Below, piece by piece: positions 47,500 through 55,794 of a stretch of 64,000 bases of DNA. A model generated the notes under the pieces. It was not told the origin of the DNA. It saw nothing but the letters and a program-made list of their open reading frames with translations, and did not search any database. The DNA is from Nocardioides sp. Root140. Lineage in GTDB: Bacteria > Actinomycetota > Actinomycetes > Propionibacteriales > Nocardioidaceae. How positions within the stretch are numbered: the first letter of the stretch is position 1; every line of letters begins with the position of its first letter. The DNA is taken from positions 63,468 through 127,467 of the forward strand of contig NZ_LMFI01000010.1 of assembly GCF_001426745.1 (NCBI RefSeq), given 5' to 3'. Made by a program: the position numbers and the translations under genes.

Positions 47500-48920
47500 C
47501 CGGCCACCCTCGCAGACTTCGACCGTGGAATGAACCGTCGTGGCTCGTGCGTGGACGCCACCAGCCGACGCAGCGCCTCGAGGTCACCGGACACGGCGCC
47601 GACAGTGCGCCCCTGGACCAGGATGTTGCCGAGGGCCGTGGCTTCCACCGGTCCGGCCAGGACCGGCAGCCCGCAGCGATCGGCGGTCAGCTGGCAGAGC
47701 AGCTCGTTGAGTGCACCCCCGCCGACGACGTGCACCACGTCGACCCGCCGACCCGACAAGTGGCTTGCGCGTCGCACGCTGACCGCGAAGGCCTCGGCCA
47801 GGCTCTCGAGGATGCTGCGCACCGTCGACGCACGATCGGCGGGCGGTGCCACGTCATGCTCGACGCACCACGAGGCGATGCGACCGGCCATGTCACCGGG
47901 CGGCAGGAAGCGCGGGTCCTGGACGTCGAAGACGGGCACCGGTGCGGTCACGGCTGCGGCCTCGGCCAGCAGCGTCACAAGTGGCGCTGACCGTCCGGTG
48001 CGCTCCCAGCCACGGATCGCCTCGCTGAGCAGCCACAGGCCCATCACGTTGGTGAGGAACCGGACCCGTCCGTCGACGCCGCCCTCGTTGGTGAAGTTGG
48101 CCTCGCGCGCGGCGTCGCTCAACACCGGGGCGGGCAGCTCGACCCCGACCAGGCCCCAGGTGCCACAGGAGATGTACGCCGCGGTCTCGCCATGCATCGG
48201 CACGCCCACCACCGCGGAGGCGGTGTCGTGGGAGCCGACGGTGGTGACGGTGAGCCCGGACAGGACGTCGGGCAGCGCCGGCCCTGTCACCGGGCCGACG
48301 ACCGTGCCCGGGTCGACGAGGTCGCCGAAGAGCTGTTCGGGCAGGCCGAGCCGCCGGATCAGGGCTCGGTCCCACTCCCCCGTGAGTACGTCGAGCAGCC
48401 CGGTCGTCGATGCGTTCGTGCGCTCGGTCACCGGCACCCCGGTCAACCAGAAGGCGATCAGGTCCGGCACCAGCAACAGGCGGTCCGCCCGGTCCACCAA
48501 CGGGTCGGCGGCCAGTTGGTAGAGGGTGTTGAAGGGCAGGAACTGAAGGCCGTTGCGTGGGTAGAGCTCCTCATGGGGCAGCACGGCATGCACGACGTCC
48601 ACGCCGGCGGTGCGGCCCGCGTCGCGGTAGTGGAACGGCTCGGCAAGGAGCCGGCCCTCGCTCAGGAGCCCGTAGTCGACGGCCCAGGAGTCGACCGCCA
48701 CCGAAGCCAACCTGCCGAGGCTCGAGGCCACCGCTGCACGCAGCCCGTCCAGGACGGCGTCGTAGAGGCCGGACACGTTCCAGTGCAGGCCGTCGCCGGT
48801 GCCGACCGGTTCGTTCGCGAGCCGGGCGACGACGTCGAGGCGGAGCCGGTCCGGGCCGACCTCTCCGAGCACGACCCGACCACTGGAGGCGCCGAGGTCG
48901 ACCGCGGCGACATGCACCAT
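47496..48920 (-). CDS. rhaB: L-rhamnulokinase
   Basis: 474 residues, FGGY kinase. N-terminal phosphate loop AVDLGASSGRVVLG, substrate domain VDSWAVDYGLL and FHYRDAGRT, ATP domain ISCGTWGLVG and VVHVVGGGALNELLCQLTAD (about 390-409). DLGASSGR and HYRD are characteristic of RhaB. It phosphorylates L-rhamnulose to rhamnulose-1-phosphate. Start 6 nt after the aldolase/dehydrogenase stop; overlaps lutA by 4 nt. Confidence 0.95.
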   Translation of the reverse strand: MVHVAAVDLGASSGRVVLGEVGPDRLRLDVVARLANEPVGTGDGLHWNVSGLYDAVLDGLRAAVASSLGRLASVAVDSWAVDYGLLSEGRLLAEPFHYRDAGRTAGVDVVHAVLPHEELYPRNGLQFLPFNTLYQLAADPLVDRADRLLLVPDLIAFWLTGVPVTERTNASTTGLLDVLTGEWDRALIRRLGLPEQLFGDLVDPGTVVGPVTGPALPDVLSGLTVTTVGSHDTASAVVGVPMHGETAAYISCGTWGLVGVELPAPVLSDAAREANFTNEGGVDGRVRFLTNVMGLWLLSEAIRGWERTGRSAPLVTLLAEAAAVTAPVPVFDVQDPRFLPPGDMAGRIASWCVEHDVAPPADRASTVRSILESLAEAFAVSVRRASHLSGRRVDVVHVVGGGALNELLCQLTADRCGLPVLAGPVEATALGNILVQGRTVGAVSGDLEALRRLVASTHEPRRFIPRSKSARVAG

Positions 48921-48926
48921 GACCGG

Positions 48927-50972
48927 CTACCTGAGGAAGGCCGCCGCCACCCCGGCGTCCACCGGGATGTGCAGGCCGGTGGTCTGGGTGAGGTCCGGGC
49001 CGACCAGGGCGTACGCCGCGGAGGCGACGTGGTCGGGCAGCACCTCGCGCTTGAGCAGGGTGCGCTGGGCGTAGAACGCGCCCAGGTCCTTCTCCTCCAC
49101 GCCGTAGACCGCGGCCCGGTTGGCACCCCAGCCGCTGCTGAAGATTCCCGAGCCCTGGACGACACCGTCTGGGTTGATCCCGTTCACGCGGATGCCGTGC
49201 TCGCCGAGCTCGGCGGCCAACAACCGCACCTGGTGCGCCTGGTCGGCCTTGGTGGCGGAGTAGGCGATGTTGTTCGGACCCGCGAAGACCGAGTTCTTGC
49301 TGGAGATGTAGACGATGTCGCCGCCCAGCCCCTGCTCGATCATGGCGACCGCTGCGGTGCGGGCGACCAGGAACGAGCCCTTGGCCATCACGTTGTGCTG
49401 GAGGTCCCAGTCGGCGACGGTGGTCTCGAGCAGCGACTTCGACAGCGACAGGCCGGCGTTGTTGACGACCAGGTCGAGGCCGCCGAAGGCCAGCAACGCC
49501 TCGGCCACGGCCCTCTCGACGGCAGCTTCGTCGGAGACGTCGACCTGCACCCCGACGGCGACGTCGGTGCTGCCGAGCTCTGCAGCAGCTGCCTGCGCCT
49601 TGTCCAGTGACAGGTCGGCGATGACCACGCAGGCGCCCTCGGCGGCGTACCTGGTGGCGATCGCCTTGCCGATGCCGGAGGCGGCACCGGTGACCAGGGC
49701 GATCCGCGTCGCCAGCGGCTTCGGCTTCGGCATCCGCTGGAGCTTGGCCTCCTCCAGCGCCCAGTACTCGATGCGGAACTTCTCCGCCTCGTCGATCGGG
49801 GCGTACGTCGAGAGTCCCTCGGCACCACGCATCACGTTGATCGCGTTGACGTAGAACTCCCCCGCGACGCGGGCGGTCTGCTTGTCCTTGCCGAAGCTGA
49901 ACATGCCGACCCCGGGCACCAGGACGATCAGCGGGTCGGCGCCACGGATCGCCGGGCTCTCCGGGGTCGCGTGGCGGTCGTAGTAGCCCTGGTAGTCCTC
50001 GCGGTAGGCGGCGTGCAGCTCGCGCAACCGGGCCACCGACTCCTCGACGGTCGCCGAGGCGGGCAGGTCGAGCAGCAGCGGCTTGACCTTGGTGCGCAGG
50101 AAATGGTCGGGGCAGCTGGTGCCGAGGGCGGCCAGTCGCGGGTGCTCGGTGGCGGCGAGGAAGTCCAGCACTTCGGTCGAGTCGGTGAAGTGGCCGACCA
50201 TGGGACGGTCGGCGGACGCGATGGAACGGATCGTCGGCACCAGTGCAGCAGCCTTGGCGCGGCGCTCGGCCTCCGGCAGGGCGGCGTACCCCTCGAGTGC
50301 CGGGCCGAAGGGATCGGGTCGGGACTGCTCCGCGATGTGGGTGGCCGCGGTCTCGATGATCCAGAGGGAGTTCGCCTCGGCCTCTTGGGAGGTCTCGCCC
50401 CACGCGGTGATGCCGTGGCCGCCAAGGATGCAGCCGATGGCCTCGGGGTTCTGCTCCTTGATCGCGGCGATGTCGAGTCCGAGCTGGAAGCCGGGCCGGC
50501 GCCACGGCACCCACACGACCTTCCCCTCGAAGATGACCTCGGTCAGCTTCTCACCGTCGGCGGCGGTCGCGATGGCGATGCCGGAGTCGGGGTGCAGGTG
50601 GTCGACGTGCGCCGCGTCCACGAGGCCGTGCATCGCGGTGTCGATCGACGGGGCGGCGCCGCCCTTGCCGTGCAGGCAGTAGTCGAAGGCGGCGACCATC
50701 TCGTCCTCGCGGTCCACGCCCGGGTAGACGTCGACCAGGGCGCGCATCCGGTCGAGCCGGAGCACGGCCAGGCCGGAGTCCGTCAAGGTGCCGAGGTCGC
50801 CGCCGGAGCCCTTCACCCAGAGCAGCTCGACGTCCTCGCCGGTGACCGGGTCCTTCTCGATGCCCTTGGCGGAGGTGTTGCCGCCGGCGTAGTTGGTGTT
50901 GCGGGGGTCCGCGCCGAGACGGTTGGACCGGGTCACGAGCTCGGTCACGGTGGGGTTGACGTCATTCGCCAT
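48927..50972 (-). CDS. rhaEW: Bifunctional rhamnulose-1-phosphate aldolase / lactaldehyde dehydrogenase (SDR)
   Basis: 681 residues. Residues 1 to about 400 are a class II aldolase domain (GGNTSAKG, HLHPDSGIAIATAADG, LGGHGITAWGET with metal His residues). Residues about 420-681 are a short-chain dehydrogenase with VTGAASGIGKAIA, NNAGLS and catalytic Ser / YSATK. The fused enzyme (RhaEW type) splits rhamnulose-1-phosphate to DHAP and L-lactaldehyde and oxidises the latter to L-lactate, feeding the lutABC products downstream. ATG at 50972 is preferred over ATG 50987; both overlap the rhaI end. Confidence 0.94.
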   Translation of the reverse strand: MANDVNPTVTELVTRSNRLGADPRNTNYAGGNTSAKGIEKDPVTGEDVELLWVKGSGGDLGTLTDSGLAVLRLDRMRALVDVYPGVDREDEMVAAFDYCLHGKGGAAPSIDTAMHGLVDAAHVDHLHPDSGIAIATAADGEKLTEVIFEGKVVWVPWRRPGFQLGLDIAAIKEQNPEAIGCILGGHGITAWGETSQEAEANSLWIIETAATHIAEQSRPDPFGPALEGYAALPEAERRAKAAALVPTIRSIASADRPMVGHFTDSTEVLDFLAATEHPRLAALGTSCPDHFLRTKVKPLLLDLPASATVEESVARLRELHAAYREDYQGYYDRHATPESPAIRGADPLIVLVPGVGMFSFGKDKQTARVAGEFYVNAINVMRGAEGLSTYAPIDEAEKFRIEYWALEEAKLQRMPKPKPLATRIALVTGAASGIGKAIATRYAAEGACVVIADLSLDKAQAAAAELGSTDVAVGVQVDVSDEAAVERAVAEALLAFGGLDLVVNNAGLSLSKSLLETTVADWDLQHNVMAKGSFLVARTAAVAMIEQGLGGDIVYISSKNSVFAGPNNIAYSATKADQAHQVRLLAAELGEHGIRVNGINPDGVVQGSGIFSSGWGANRAAVYGVEEKDLGAFYAQRTLLKREVLPDHVASAAYALVGPDLTQTTGLHIPVDAGVAAAFLR

Positions 50973-50977
50973 GGGGA

Positions 50978-52141
50978 TCAGTTCCATCCTGCTTGGTGGC
51001 CGCCGACTCGGTCGGCCGCGATCTGCTGCTGGTAGCCGCTGGCCGCGTAGGCCGCCATCGGGTCGGCCGGCAGCCCGCGCTCCTCACGCCAGCCGGCCAG
51101 GTCGCGTCGCACGTCGGTGTAGAAGGCGTCCATGAAGACCGAGTTGGCGGCGAGCACGTCACCGTCCTCCCGCGCGGAGGCCAGGGCGTCGGTGTCGAGG
51201 AGCAGTGCCCGTGCCGTCATCTCCTGGACGTTGAGGACGGAGCGGATCTGGCCGGGCACCTTGTCCTCGATGTTGTGGCACTGGTCGAGCATCAGGGCGA
51301 CGTCGCTGTCGGGACCGAACCCCCCACCGCGGATCACCTCGACGATGATCCGGAACAGCTGGAACGGGTCGGCCGCGCCGACGATCAGGTCGTCGTCGGC
51401 GTAGAAGCGGCTGTTGAAGTCGAACGAGCCGAGCTTCCCGAGCCGCAGGAGCTGCGCGACGATGAACTCGATGTTGGTGCCGGGGGCGTGGTGACCGGTG
51501 TCGAGGCAGACCATCGCCTTGTCGCCGAGGGCGCTCACGTGGGCGTACGACGTGCCCCAGTCCGGGACGTCGGTGTGGTAGAACGCCGGCTCGAAGAACT
51601 TGTACTCGAGCACCAGCCGCTGGTCGTCGCCGAGTTGGTCGTAGATGCGCTGCAGGCTCTCGGCCAGCCAGTCCTGGCGGGCCCGGATGTCGCCCTGGCC
51701 CGGGTAGTTGGTGCCGTCGGCCAGCCAGATCTTGAGATCGCGCGACCCGGTCGCGTTCATCACCTCGATGCAGTCCAGGTTGTGCTGGACCGCCTTGTCC
51801 CGCACCTTGGGGTCGGCGTGGGTGAGGCTGCCGAGCTTGTAGTCGTCGTCCTGGAAGGTGTTGCTGTTGATGGTGCCCAGCACCACGCCCTGGTCCTCGG
51901 CGTACGCCTTGAGCGCGGCGAAGTCGTCGACCAGGTCCCACGGGATGTGCAGGGCGACCGACGGCGCGAGCCCGGTGAAGCGGTGCACCGTGGCCGCGTC
52001 GGCGATCTTCTCCTCGACGGTGCGCGGCGTGCCGGCACTGCCGAACACCTTGAAACGGGTGCCCGAGTTGCCGTAGGCCCAGGAGGGGACCTCGATGGCG
52101 AGCGCCCCGAGGCGCTCGGTGATGTCTGCGAAGGTCGTCAT
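50978..52141 (-). CDS. rhaI: L-rhamnose isomerase (RhaI type)
   Basis: 387 residues, TIM barrel of the Pseudomonas/Agrobacterium RhaI class rather than the longer E. coli RhaA class. Metal ligands are likely in VLEYKFFEP (Glu), MVCLDTGHHAPGTN (Asp, His) and SFDFNSRFYADDDL (Asp). It converts L-rhamnose to L-rhamnulose. ATG at 52141 has GAGAGAGAC before it and lies 7 nt from the mutarotase stop. Confidence 0.94.
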   Translation of the reverse strand: MTTFADITERLGALAIEVPSWAYGNSGTRFKVFGSAGTPRTVEEKIADAATVHRFTGLAPSVALHIPWDLVDDFAALKAYAEDQGVVLGTINSNTFQDDDYKLGSLTHADPKVRDKAVQHNLDCIEVMNATGSRDLKIWLADGTNYPGQGDIRARQDWLAESLQRIYDQLGDDQRLVLEYKFFEPAFYHTDVPDWGTSYAHVSALGDKAMVCLDTGHHAPGTNIEFIVAQLLRLGKLGSFDFNSRFYADDDLIVGAADPFQLFRIIVEVIRGGGFGPDSDVALMLDQCHNIEDKVPGQIRSVLNVQEMTARALLLDTDALASAREDGDVLAANSVFMDAFYTDVRRDLAGWREERGLPADPMAAYAASGYQQQIAADRVGGHQAGWN

Positions 52142-52148
52142 GTCTCTC

Positions 52149-52508
52149 TCACTTGCTGGTGCGGTGCGCCGGGAGGCGCCCGAGCTGGTCCTCGAGGTGG
52201 AAGACCTCACGAAGCTGGACGAAACCGGTGTCTGGCCGGGCGTCGCCCAGCTCCTCGAAGAACTCCGACATCTCGGCCTGCCAGCGGGCGTTCACGTGCG
52301 TGGTGGCCATCCCTGCAACGGCCTCCTCGATGGAGGGCGTCTCGACGTAGCCGATCAGCAGGCCGTCGTCGCGCAGGAACAGGGAGTAGTTGTGCCAGCC
52401 GTGTGCGGCCAGGGCCTCGAGCATCTCGGGCCACACCTCCGCGTGTCGGGCGACGTAGTCCTCGATGCGGTCTGACCGGACCTGGAGCTGGAAACAGGCA
52501 CGCTGCAC
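52149..52508 (-). CDS. rhaM: L-rhamnose mutarotase
   Basis: 119 residues, dimeric alpha/beta-barrel RhaM family. From GTG 52508 the catalytic His falls at position 22 (DYVARHAEVWPEM), as in the E. coli enzyme, and HNYSLFLRDDGLLIGYVE follows. It interconverts alpha and beta L-rhamnose, supplying the anomer for the isomerase. GTG at 52508 has AAGGAGG at ideal spacing. A 108-nt gap with a strong hairpin separates it from rhaS. Confidence 0.94.
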   Translation of the reverse strand: MQRACFQLQVRSDRIEDYVARHAEVWPEMLEALAAHGWHNYSLFLRDDGLLIGYVETPSIEEAVAGMATTHVNARWQAEMSEFFEELGDARPDTGFVQLREVFHLEDQLGRLPAHRTSK

Positions 52509-52554
52509 TGTCGCCTCCTTCGCGGATGACGGGCTGGACGGTTGGGTTGGTGTC

Positions 52555-52596
52555 GAGGGCGCCGGCCGGACCAACCACGGAACGGCCGGCGCCCTC
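52555..52596 (-). promoter_or_regulatory. Intercistronic 14-bp hairpin between rhaS and rhaM
   Basis: GAGGGCGCCGGCCG (52555-52568) pairs perfectly with CGGCCGGCGCCCTC (52583-52596) around a 14-nt loop. The loop sequence ACCAACC (52570-52576) can also pair with GGTTGGT (52545-52551) outside the stem. Such hairpins after binding-protein genes often protect the upstream mRNA or partly terminate, giving excess binding protein. Confidence 0.6.
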
Positions 52597-52616
52597 GGGA
52601 ACGGGGAGTGCAGCGA

Positions 52617-53639
52617 TCAGAAGTTGAAGTCGCCGATGTTGTCCTTGGTGAAGACGAACGGGTCGCCGAGCAGCACCTCACCGTCGGCGCCCACCGTGTA
52701 CTCGCCGAGCTTTCCGGCCTTGAAGGTGTCGCCCTCCTCGCCCTTGATGTCGCCGTCGACGAGCGCCTTCGCGACGTACGCCGCCAGGTAGCCGAGGTCT
52801 TCGGGGTTCCACAGCGCGAACTCGGCCACGGTGCCGTTCTCGACGTACTCGCGCATCTGGTTGGGGGTGCCCAGACCGGTCAGCGCGACCTTGCCCTTCT
52901 TGTCGGAGTCCGACAGGTAGCGGGCCGCAGCGGCGATGCCGACGGTGGTCGGCGACACGATGCCCTTGAGGTTCGGGTGCGACTGCAGCAGCGCGGCGGT
53001 CTTGTCGAAGGAGGTCTGGTCGTCGTCGTCGCCGTAGACGGTGTCGACGAGCTTGATGTCGGGGTGGTTGGCCGCGAGCTCCTCCTCCATCATCTTGATC
53101 CAGGCGTTCTGGTTGGTCGCGTTCGCCGACGCCGAGAGGATCGCGATCTCGCCCTTGTCACCGATCGCCTTGGCGATCATCTCGACCTGCACCTTCGCGA
53201 TGCCCTCGGCGCTGGCCTGGTTGACGAACGCGTCACGGCAGTCGGTCTCGGTGTCGGAGTCGAAGGTGACGACCTTGGTGCCTGCGTCACGGGCCTGGTT
53301 CAGTGCGTCACAGATGGCCTTCGGGTCGTTGGCCGAGACCACGAGCCCCTTGACCTGCTGCTGCGCGGCGGTGTTGATGTACTCCACCTGGCCGTCGGGG
53401 GTGGCCTCCTGGGGTCCGACCTCCTCGAACTTCCCACCGAACTCGTCGACCGCGGCCTTGCCGCCCTTGTCGCTCGTGTCGAAGTAGGGGTTGCCGAGGT
53501 TCTTGGGCAGGAACGTCACGGTCACCTCGTCGGAGGAACCGCCGCCGTCGCCGCCACCGCATGCGGTGAGGATCATCGCGCCGCTGAGCAGGAGTGCCGC
53601 AATCGCGCAGGCCCGCTTCGAGTGCAACTTCATGGTCAT
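52617..53639 (-). CDS. rhaS: Rhamnose ABC transporter substrate-binding lipoprotein
   Basis: 340 residues. A signal peptide with lipobox ILTAC precedes a periplasmic-binding-protein type I sugar domain (VTFLPKNLGNPYFDTSD, then VKGLVVSANDPKAI and VVTFDSDTETDCRDAFVNQA). RhaS members keep this NPYFDT start and the DSDTxxxxR segment. ATG at 53639 overlaps the rhaQ stop as ATGA with GAAGGAAGG before it; ATG 53633 is an alternative. It delivers L-rhamnose to the permease pair. Confidence 0.94.
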   Translation of the reverse strand: MTMKLHSKRACAIAALLLSGAMILTACGGGDGGGSSDEVTVTFLPKNLGNPYFDTSDKGGKAAVDEFGGKFEEVGPQEATPDGQVEYINTAAQQQVKGLVVSANDPKAICDALNQARDAGTKVVTFDSDTETDCRDAFVNQASAEGIAKVQVEMIAKAIGDKGEIAILSASANATNQNAWIKMMEEELAANHPDIKLVDTVYGDDDDQTSFDKTAALLQSHPNLKGIVSPTTVGIAAAARYLSDSDKKGKVALTGLGTPNQMREYVENGTVAEFALWNPEDLGYLAAYVAKALVDGDIKGEEGDTFKAGKLGEYTVGADGEVLLGDPFVFTKDNIGDFNF

Positions 53640-54721
53640 TGCCTTCCTTCTGTTCCCACGCCGGCCGGCGCGACTGAGGGGCTCGGGCCCCGCTTGTTCC
53701 GTCTGGTCGCGGTTGTCGAGGACAGCCATGCCAGGACGCTGTTGGACATCACCGAGGCCACGAGGAGCAGACCGATGATGATGTTGATGACGTTGACGGT
53801 GTAGTGCTCCAGGCGCAGGGCGCTGGCGATGACACCGATCAACAGGACTCCCGCGATCACGCCGTGCAGTCGCCCGCGGCCGCCGAAGATGGACACGCCA
53901 CCGAGAAGGACGGCGGCGATCACGCGCAGCTCCATGCCGGAGGCGTTGTCGCCGCGGGAGCTGCCGAACCGCAGCGTGTAGTAGATCCCGGCCAGGGCCG
54001 AGACGACCCCGGCCAGCATGAAGAGGATCAGCTTGGTGCGGCGCACGTTGACGCCGGTGAAGTGGGCGGCCTCGGTGTTCAGGCCGATGTCGTAGACACC
54101 TCGGCCGAACGAGGTGAAGTGCAACAGGAAGGCGAACACCAGGGCCAGCAGGATCACGATGATGATCACCTGTGGGTACGGCGAGTCGCCGATGTTCTCC
54201 TTGGCCCGGGTCGTCCACTTCTCGGGGAAGTCCGTGACGGCCTTGGTGCCGAGCAGTCCGACCGCGAGTCCGCGGTAGAGCGCCAGGGTGCCGATGGTCA
54301 CGGCCAGCGACGGCAGGCCGACGTACGCGACCAGGAAGCCGTTGAGCGCCCCACAGAGCAGGCCGACGACGAGGGCGGCCAGGCCGGCGGCCGGGATCGA
54401 CCAGCCGTCCTGGTGCAGCACCCCGACCAGCACACTGCTCAGTCCCACGACGCTGGCGACGGACAGGTCGATCTCGCCGGTGATGATGATCAGGGTCATC
54501 GGCAGCGCGATCAACAGGATCGGCGTCATGTCCTGCAGCAGGAACGTGATGGTGAGCGGGCCGTCGAAGAACGCGACGTTGTTGAGCGCGTAGAACCAGA
54601 CGGCCAGCAGCAGGGCGATCACCGCGGCTTCGCGGGTGAACAACCAGCGTTGCCACAGGGGGCGGCCGTACGCCGGGTAGTCACGGGTGGTGGGTCCGGC
54701 GGTCGTGGTGGTCGCGTTCAT
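53636..54721 (-). CDS. rhaQ: Rhamnose ABC transporter permease RhaQ
   Basis: 361 residues, about ten membrane helices, BPD_transp_2 family. LIIITGEIDLSVASVVGLSS is the diagnostic ribose/rhamnose-type permease motif and AVLLGGVSIFGGRGRLHG the coupling segment. The C-terminal tail is basic and Pro-rich. It pairs with RhaP. ATG at 54721 overlaps the rhaP stop. Confidence 0.93.
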   Translation of the reverse strand: MNATTTTAGPTTRDYPAYGRPLWQRWLFTREAAVIALLLAVWFYALNNVAFFDGPLTITFLLQDMTPILLIALPMTLIIITGEIDLSVASVVGLSSVLVGVLHQDGWSIPAAGLAALVVGLLCGALNGFLVAYVGLPSLAVTIGTLALYRGLAVGLLGTKAVTDFPEKWTTRAKENIGDSPYPQVIIIVILLALVFAFLLHFTSFGRGVYDIGLNTEAAHFTGVNVRRTKLILFMLAGVVSALAGIYYTLRFGSSRGDNASGMELRVIAAVLLGGVSIFGGRGRLHGVIAGVLLIGVIASALRLEHYTVNVINIIIGLLLVASVMSNSVLAWLSSTTATRRNKRGPSPSVAPAGVGTEGRQ

Positions 54722-55794
54722 GACTCATCCCTCGCTGTGACGAGCTTGCGGGCCTGCCGGAGCGCGAGGATCCGGTCCAGGACGATGGCGCTGAGGATCA
54801 GGGCGCCGACGACGGCGCGCTGCCAGAAGTCGGGGATGCCGAGGATGGGGAGGGCACGGTCGATGGTGACCAGCAGGATGGCGCCGAGCGAGGCTCCCCA
54901 CACGGTGCCGCTGCCGCCGAAGATCGCGACCCCGCCGATGACCACCGCGGCCACGGCCTCGAGCTCGATGCTGGTGCCGGCGCCCGAGCTGACGGTGCCG
55001 TAGCGGGCCGCGTAGACGACACCGGCCAGACCGGCAAGGGCGCCGCTGAAGACGAACGCGGCGATCACGCGGCGCCGGACGGGCAGGCCGTAGAGGACCG
55101 CGGCGTCCGGGTCGGAGCCGATCGCGTAGAGCTCGCGCCCTCCGCGATGCGAGTGCAGGTAGTAGCCGACGAGGCAGACCACGACAGCGGCCACCATGAA
55201 CAGCACCGGGATGCCGAGCACGGACCTGGTGCCCAGGCTGAGGAATCCCTCGGGCATGTCACTGGCGTTGACCCGGTCGCTGCCGGCCCAGCTGAGCACG
55301 ATGCCGCGGTAGACGTACATCGTGCCGAGGGTGATCACGAGCGCGGGCACCTTGCCGATCGCGACCAACAGCCCGTTGACCAGCCCGAGCAGGGCACCGG
55401 CCAGCATTCCGGCCGCAACCACGGCCACGACCGGCAGGCCGGGGTGGTCGATGAACAGCCGGCCGGTGAGGTACGCCGTGAACGCCAGCACGGACCCGAC
55501 CGACAGGTCGACGTTGCGGGTGATGATCACGACCGCCTGACCGGCCGCCAGGAGCAGCAGGATCGACGGGGTGAGGAGCAGGTCGCGCCAGGAGTTGGAG
55601 CTGAAGAGGAAGCTCGGTGTCTTGACGGTGGCGGCCGCGATGACCAGCAGCAGCACCAGCAGGATCGACATCTCGCGTGAGCGGAAGACGGTGTTGAACA
55701 GTCGCGTCGACCGCGACTGGCTGCTCGGCTCGATGAGCCGCTCGAGCTCGGCGCTGGGCGCGGCCTCGGTCGGCCGGATGGTGGTGTCGCTCAT
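54718..55794 (-). CDS. rhaP: Rhamnose ABC transporter permease RhaP
   Basis: 358 residues, about ten membrane helices. AVVIITRNVDLSVGSVLAFT and AVVIGGVAIFGGSGTVWGA are the family motifs. The N-terminal 40 residues are hydrophilic. It forms the rhamnose channel with RhaQ. ATG at 55794 overlaps the rhaT stop as ATGA. Confidence 0.93.
   Translation of the reverse strand: MSDTTIRPTEAAPSAELERLIEPSSQSRSTRLFNTVFRSREMSILLVLLLVIAAATVKTPSFLFSSNSWRDLLLTPSILLLLAAGQAVVIITRNVDLSVGSVLAFTAYLTGRLFIDHPGLPVVAVVAAGMLAGALLGLVNGLLVAIGKVPALVITLGTMYVYRGIVLSWAGSDRVNASDMPEGFLSLGTRSVLGIPVLFMVAAVVVCLVGYYLHSHRGGRELYAIGSDPDAAVLYGLPVRRRVIAAFVFSGALAGLAGVVYAARYGTVSSGAGTSIELEAVAAVVIGGVAIFGGSGTVWGASLGAILLVTIDRALPILGIPDFWQRAVVGALILSAIVLDRILALRQARKLVTARDES

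Noticed and set aside
53640..54656. N-terminal extension of the rhaS frame opposite or over rhaQ
   Set aside because: Arg/Pro-rich shadow of rhaQ in another frame; the lipoprotein signal peptide fixes the start at 53639 or 53633.
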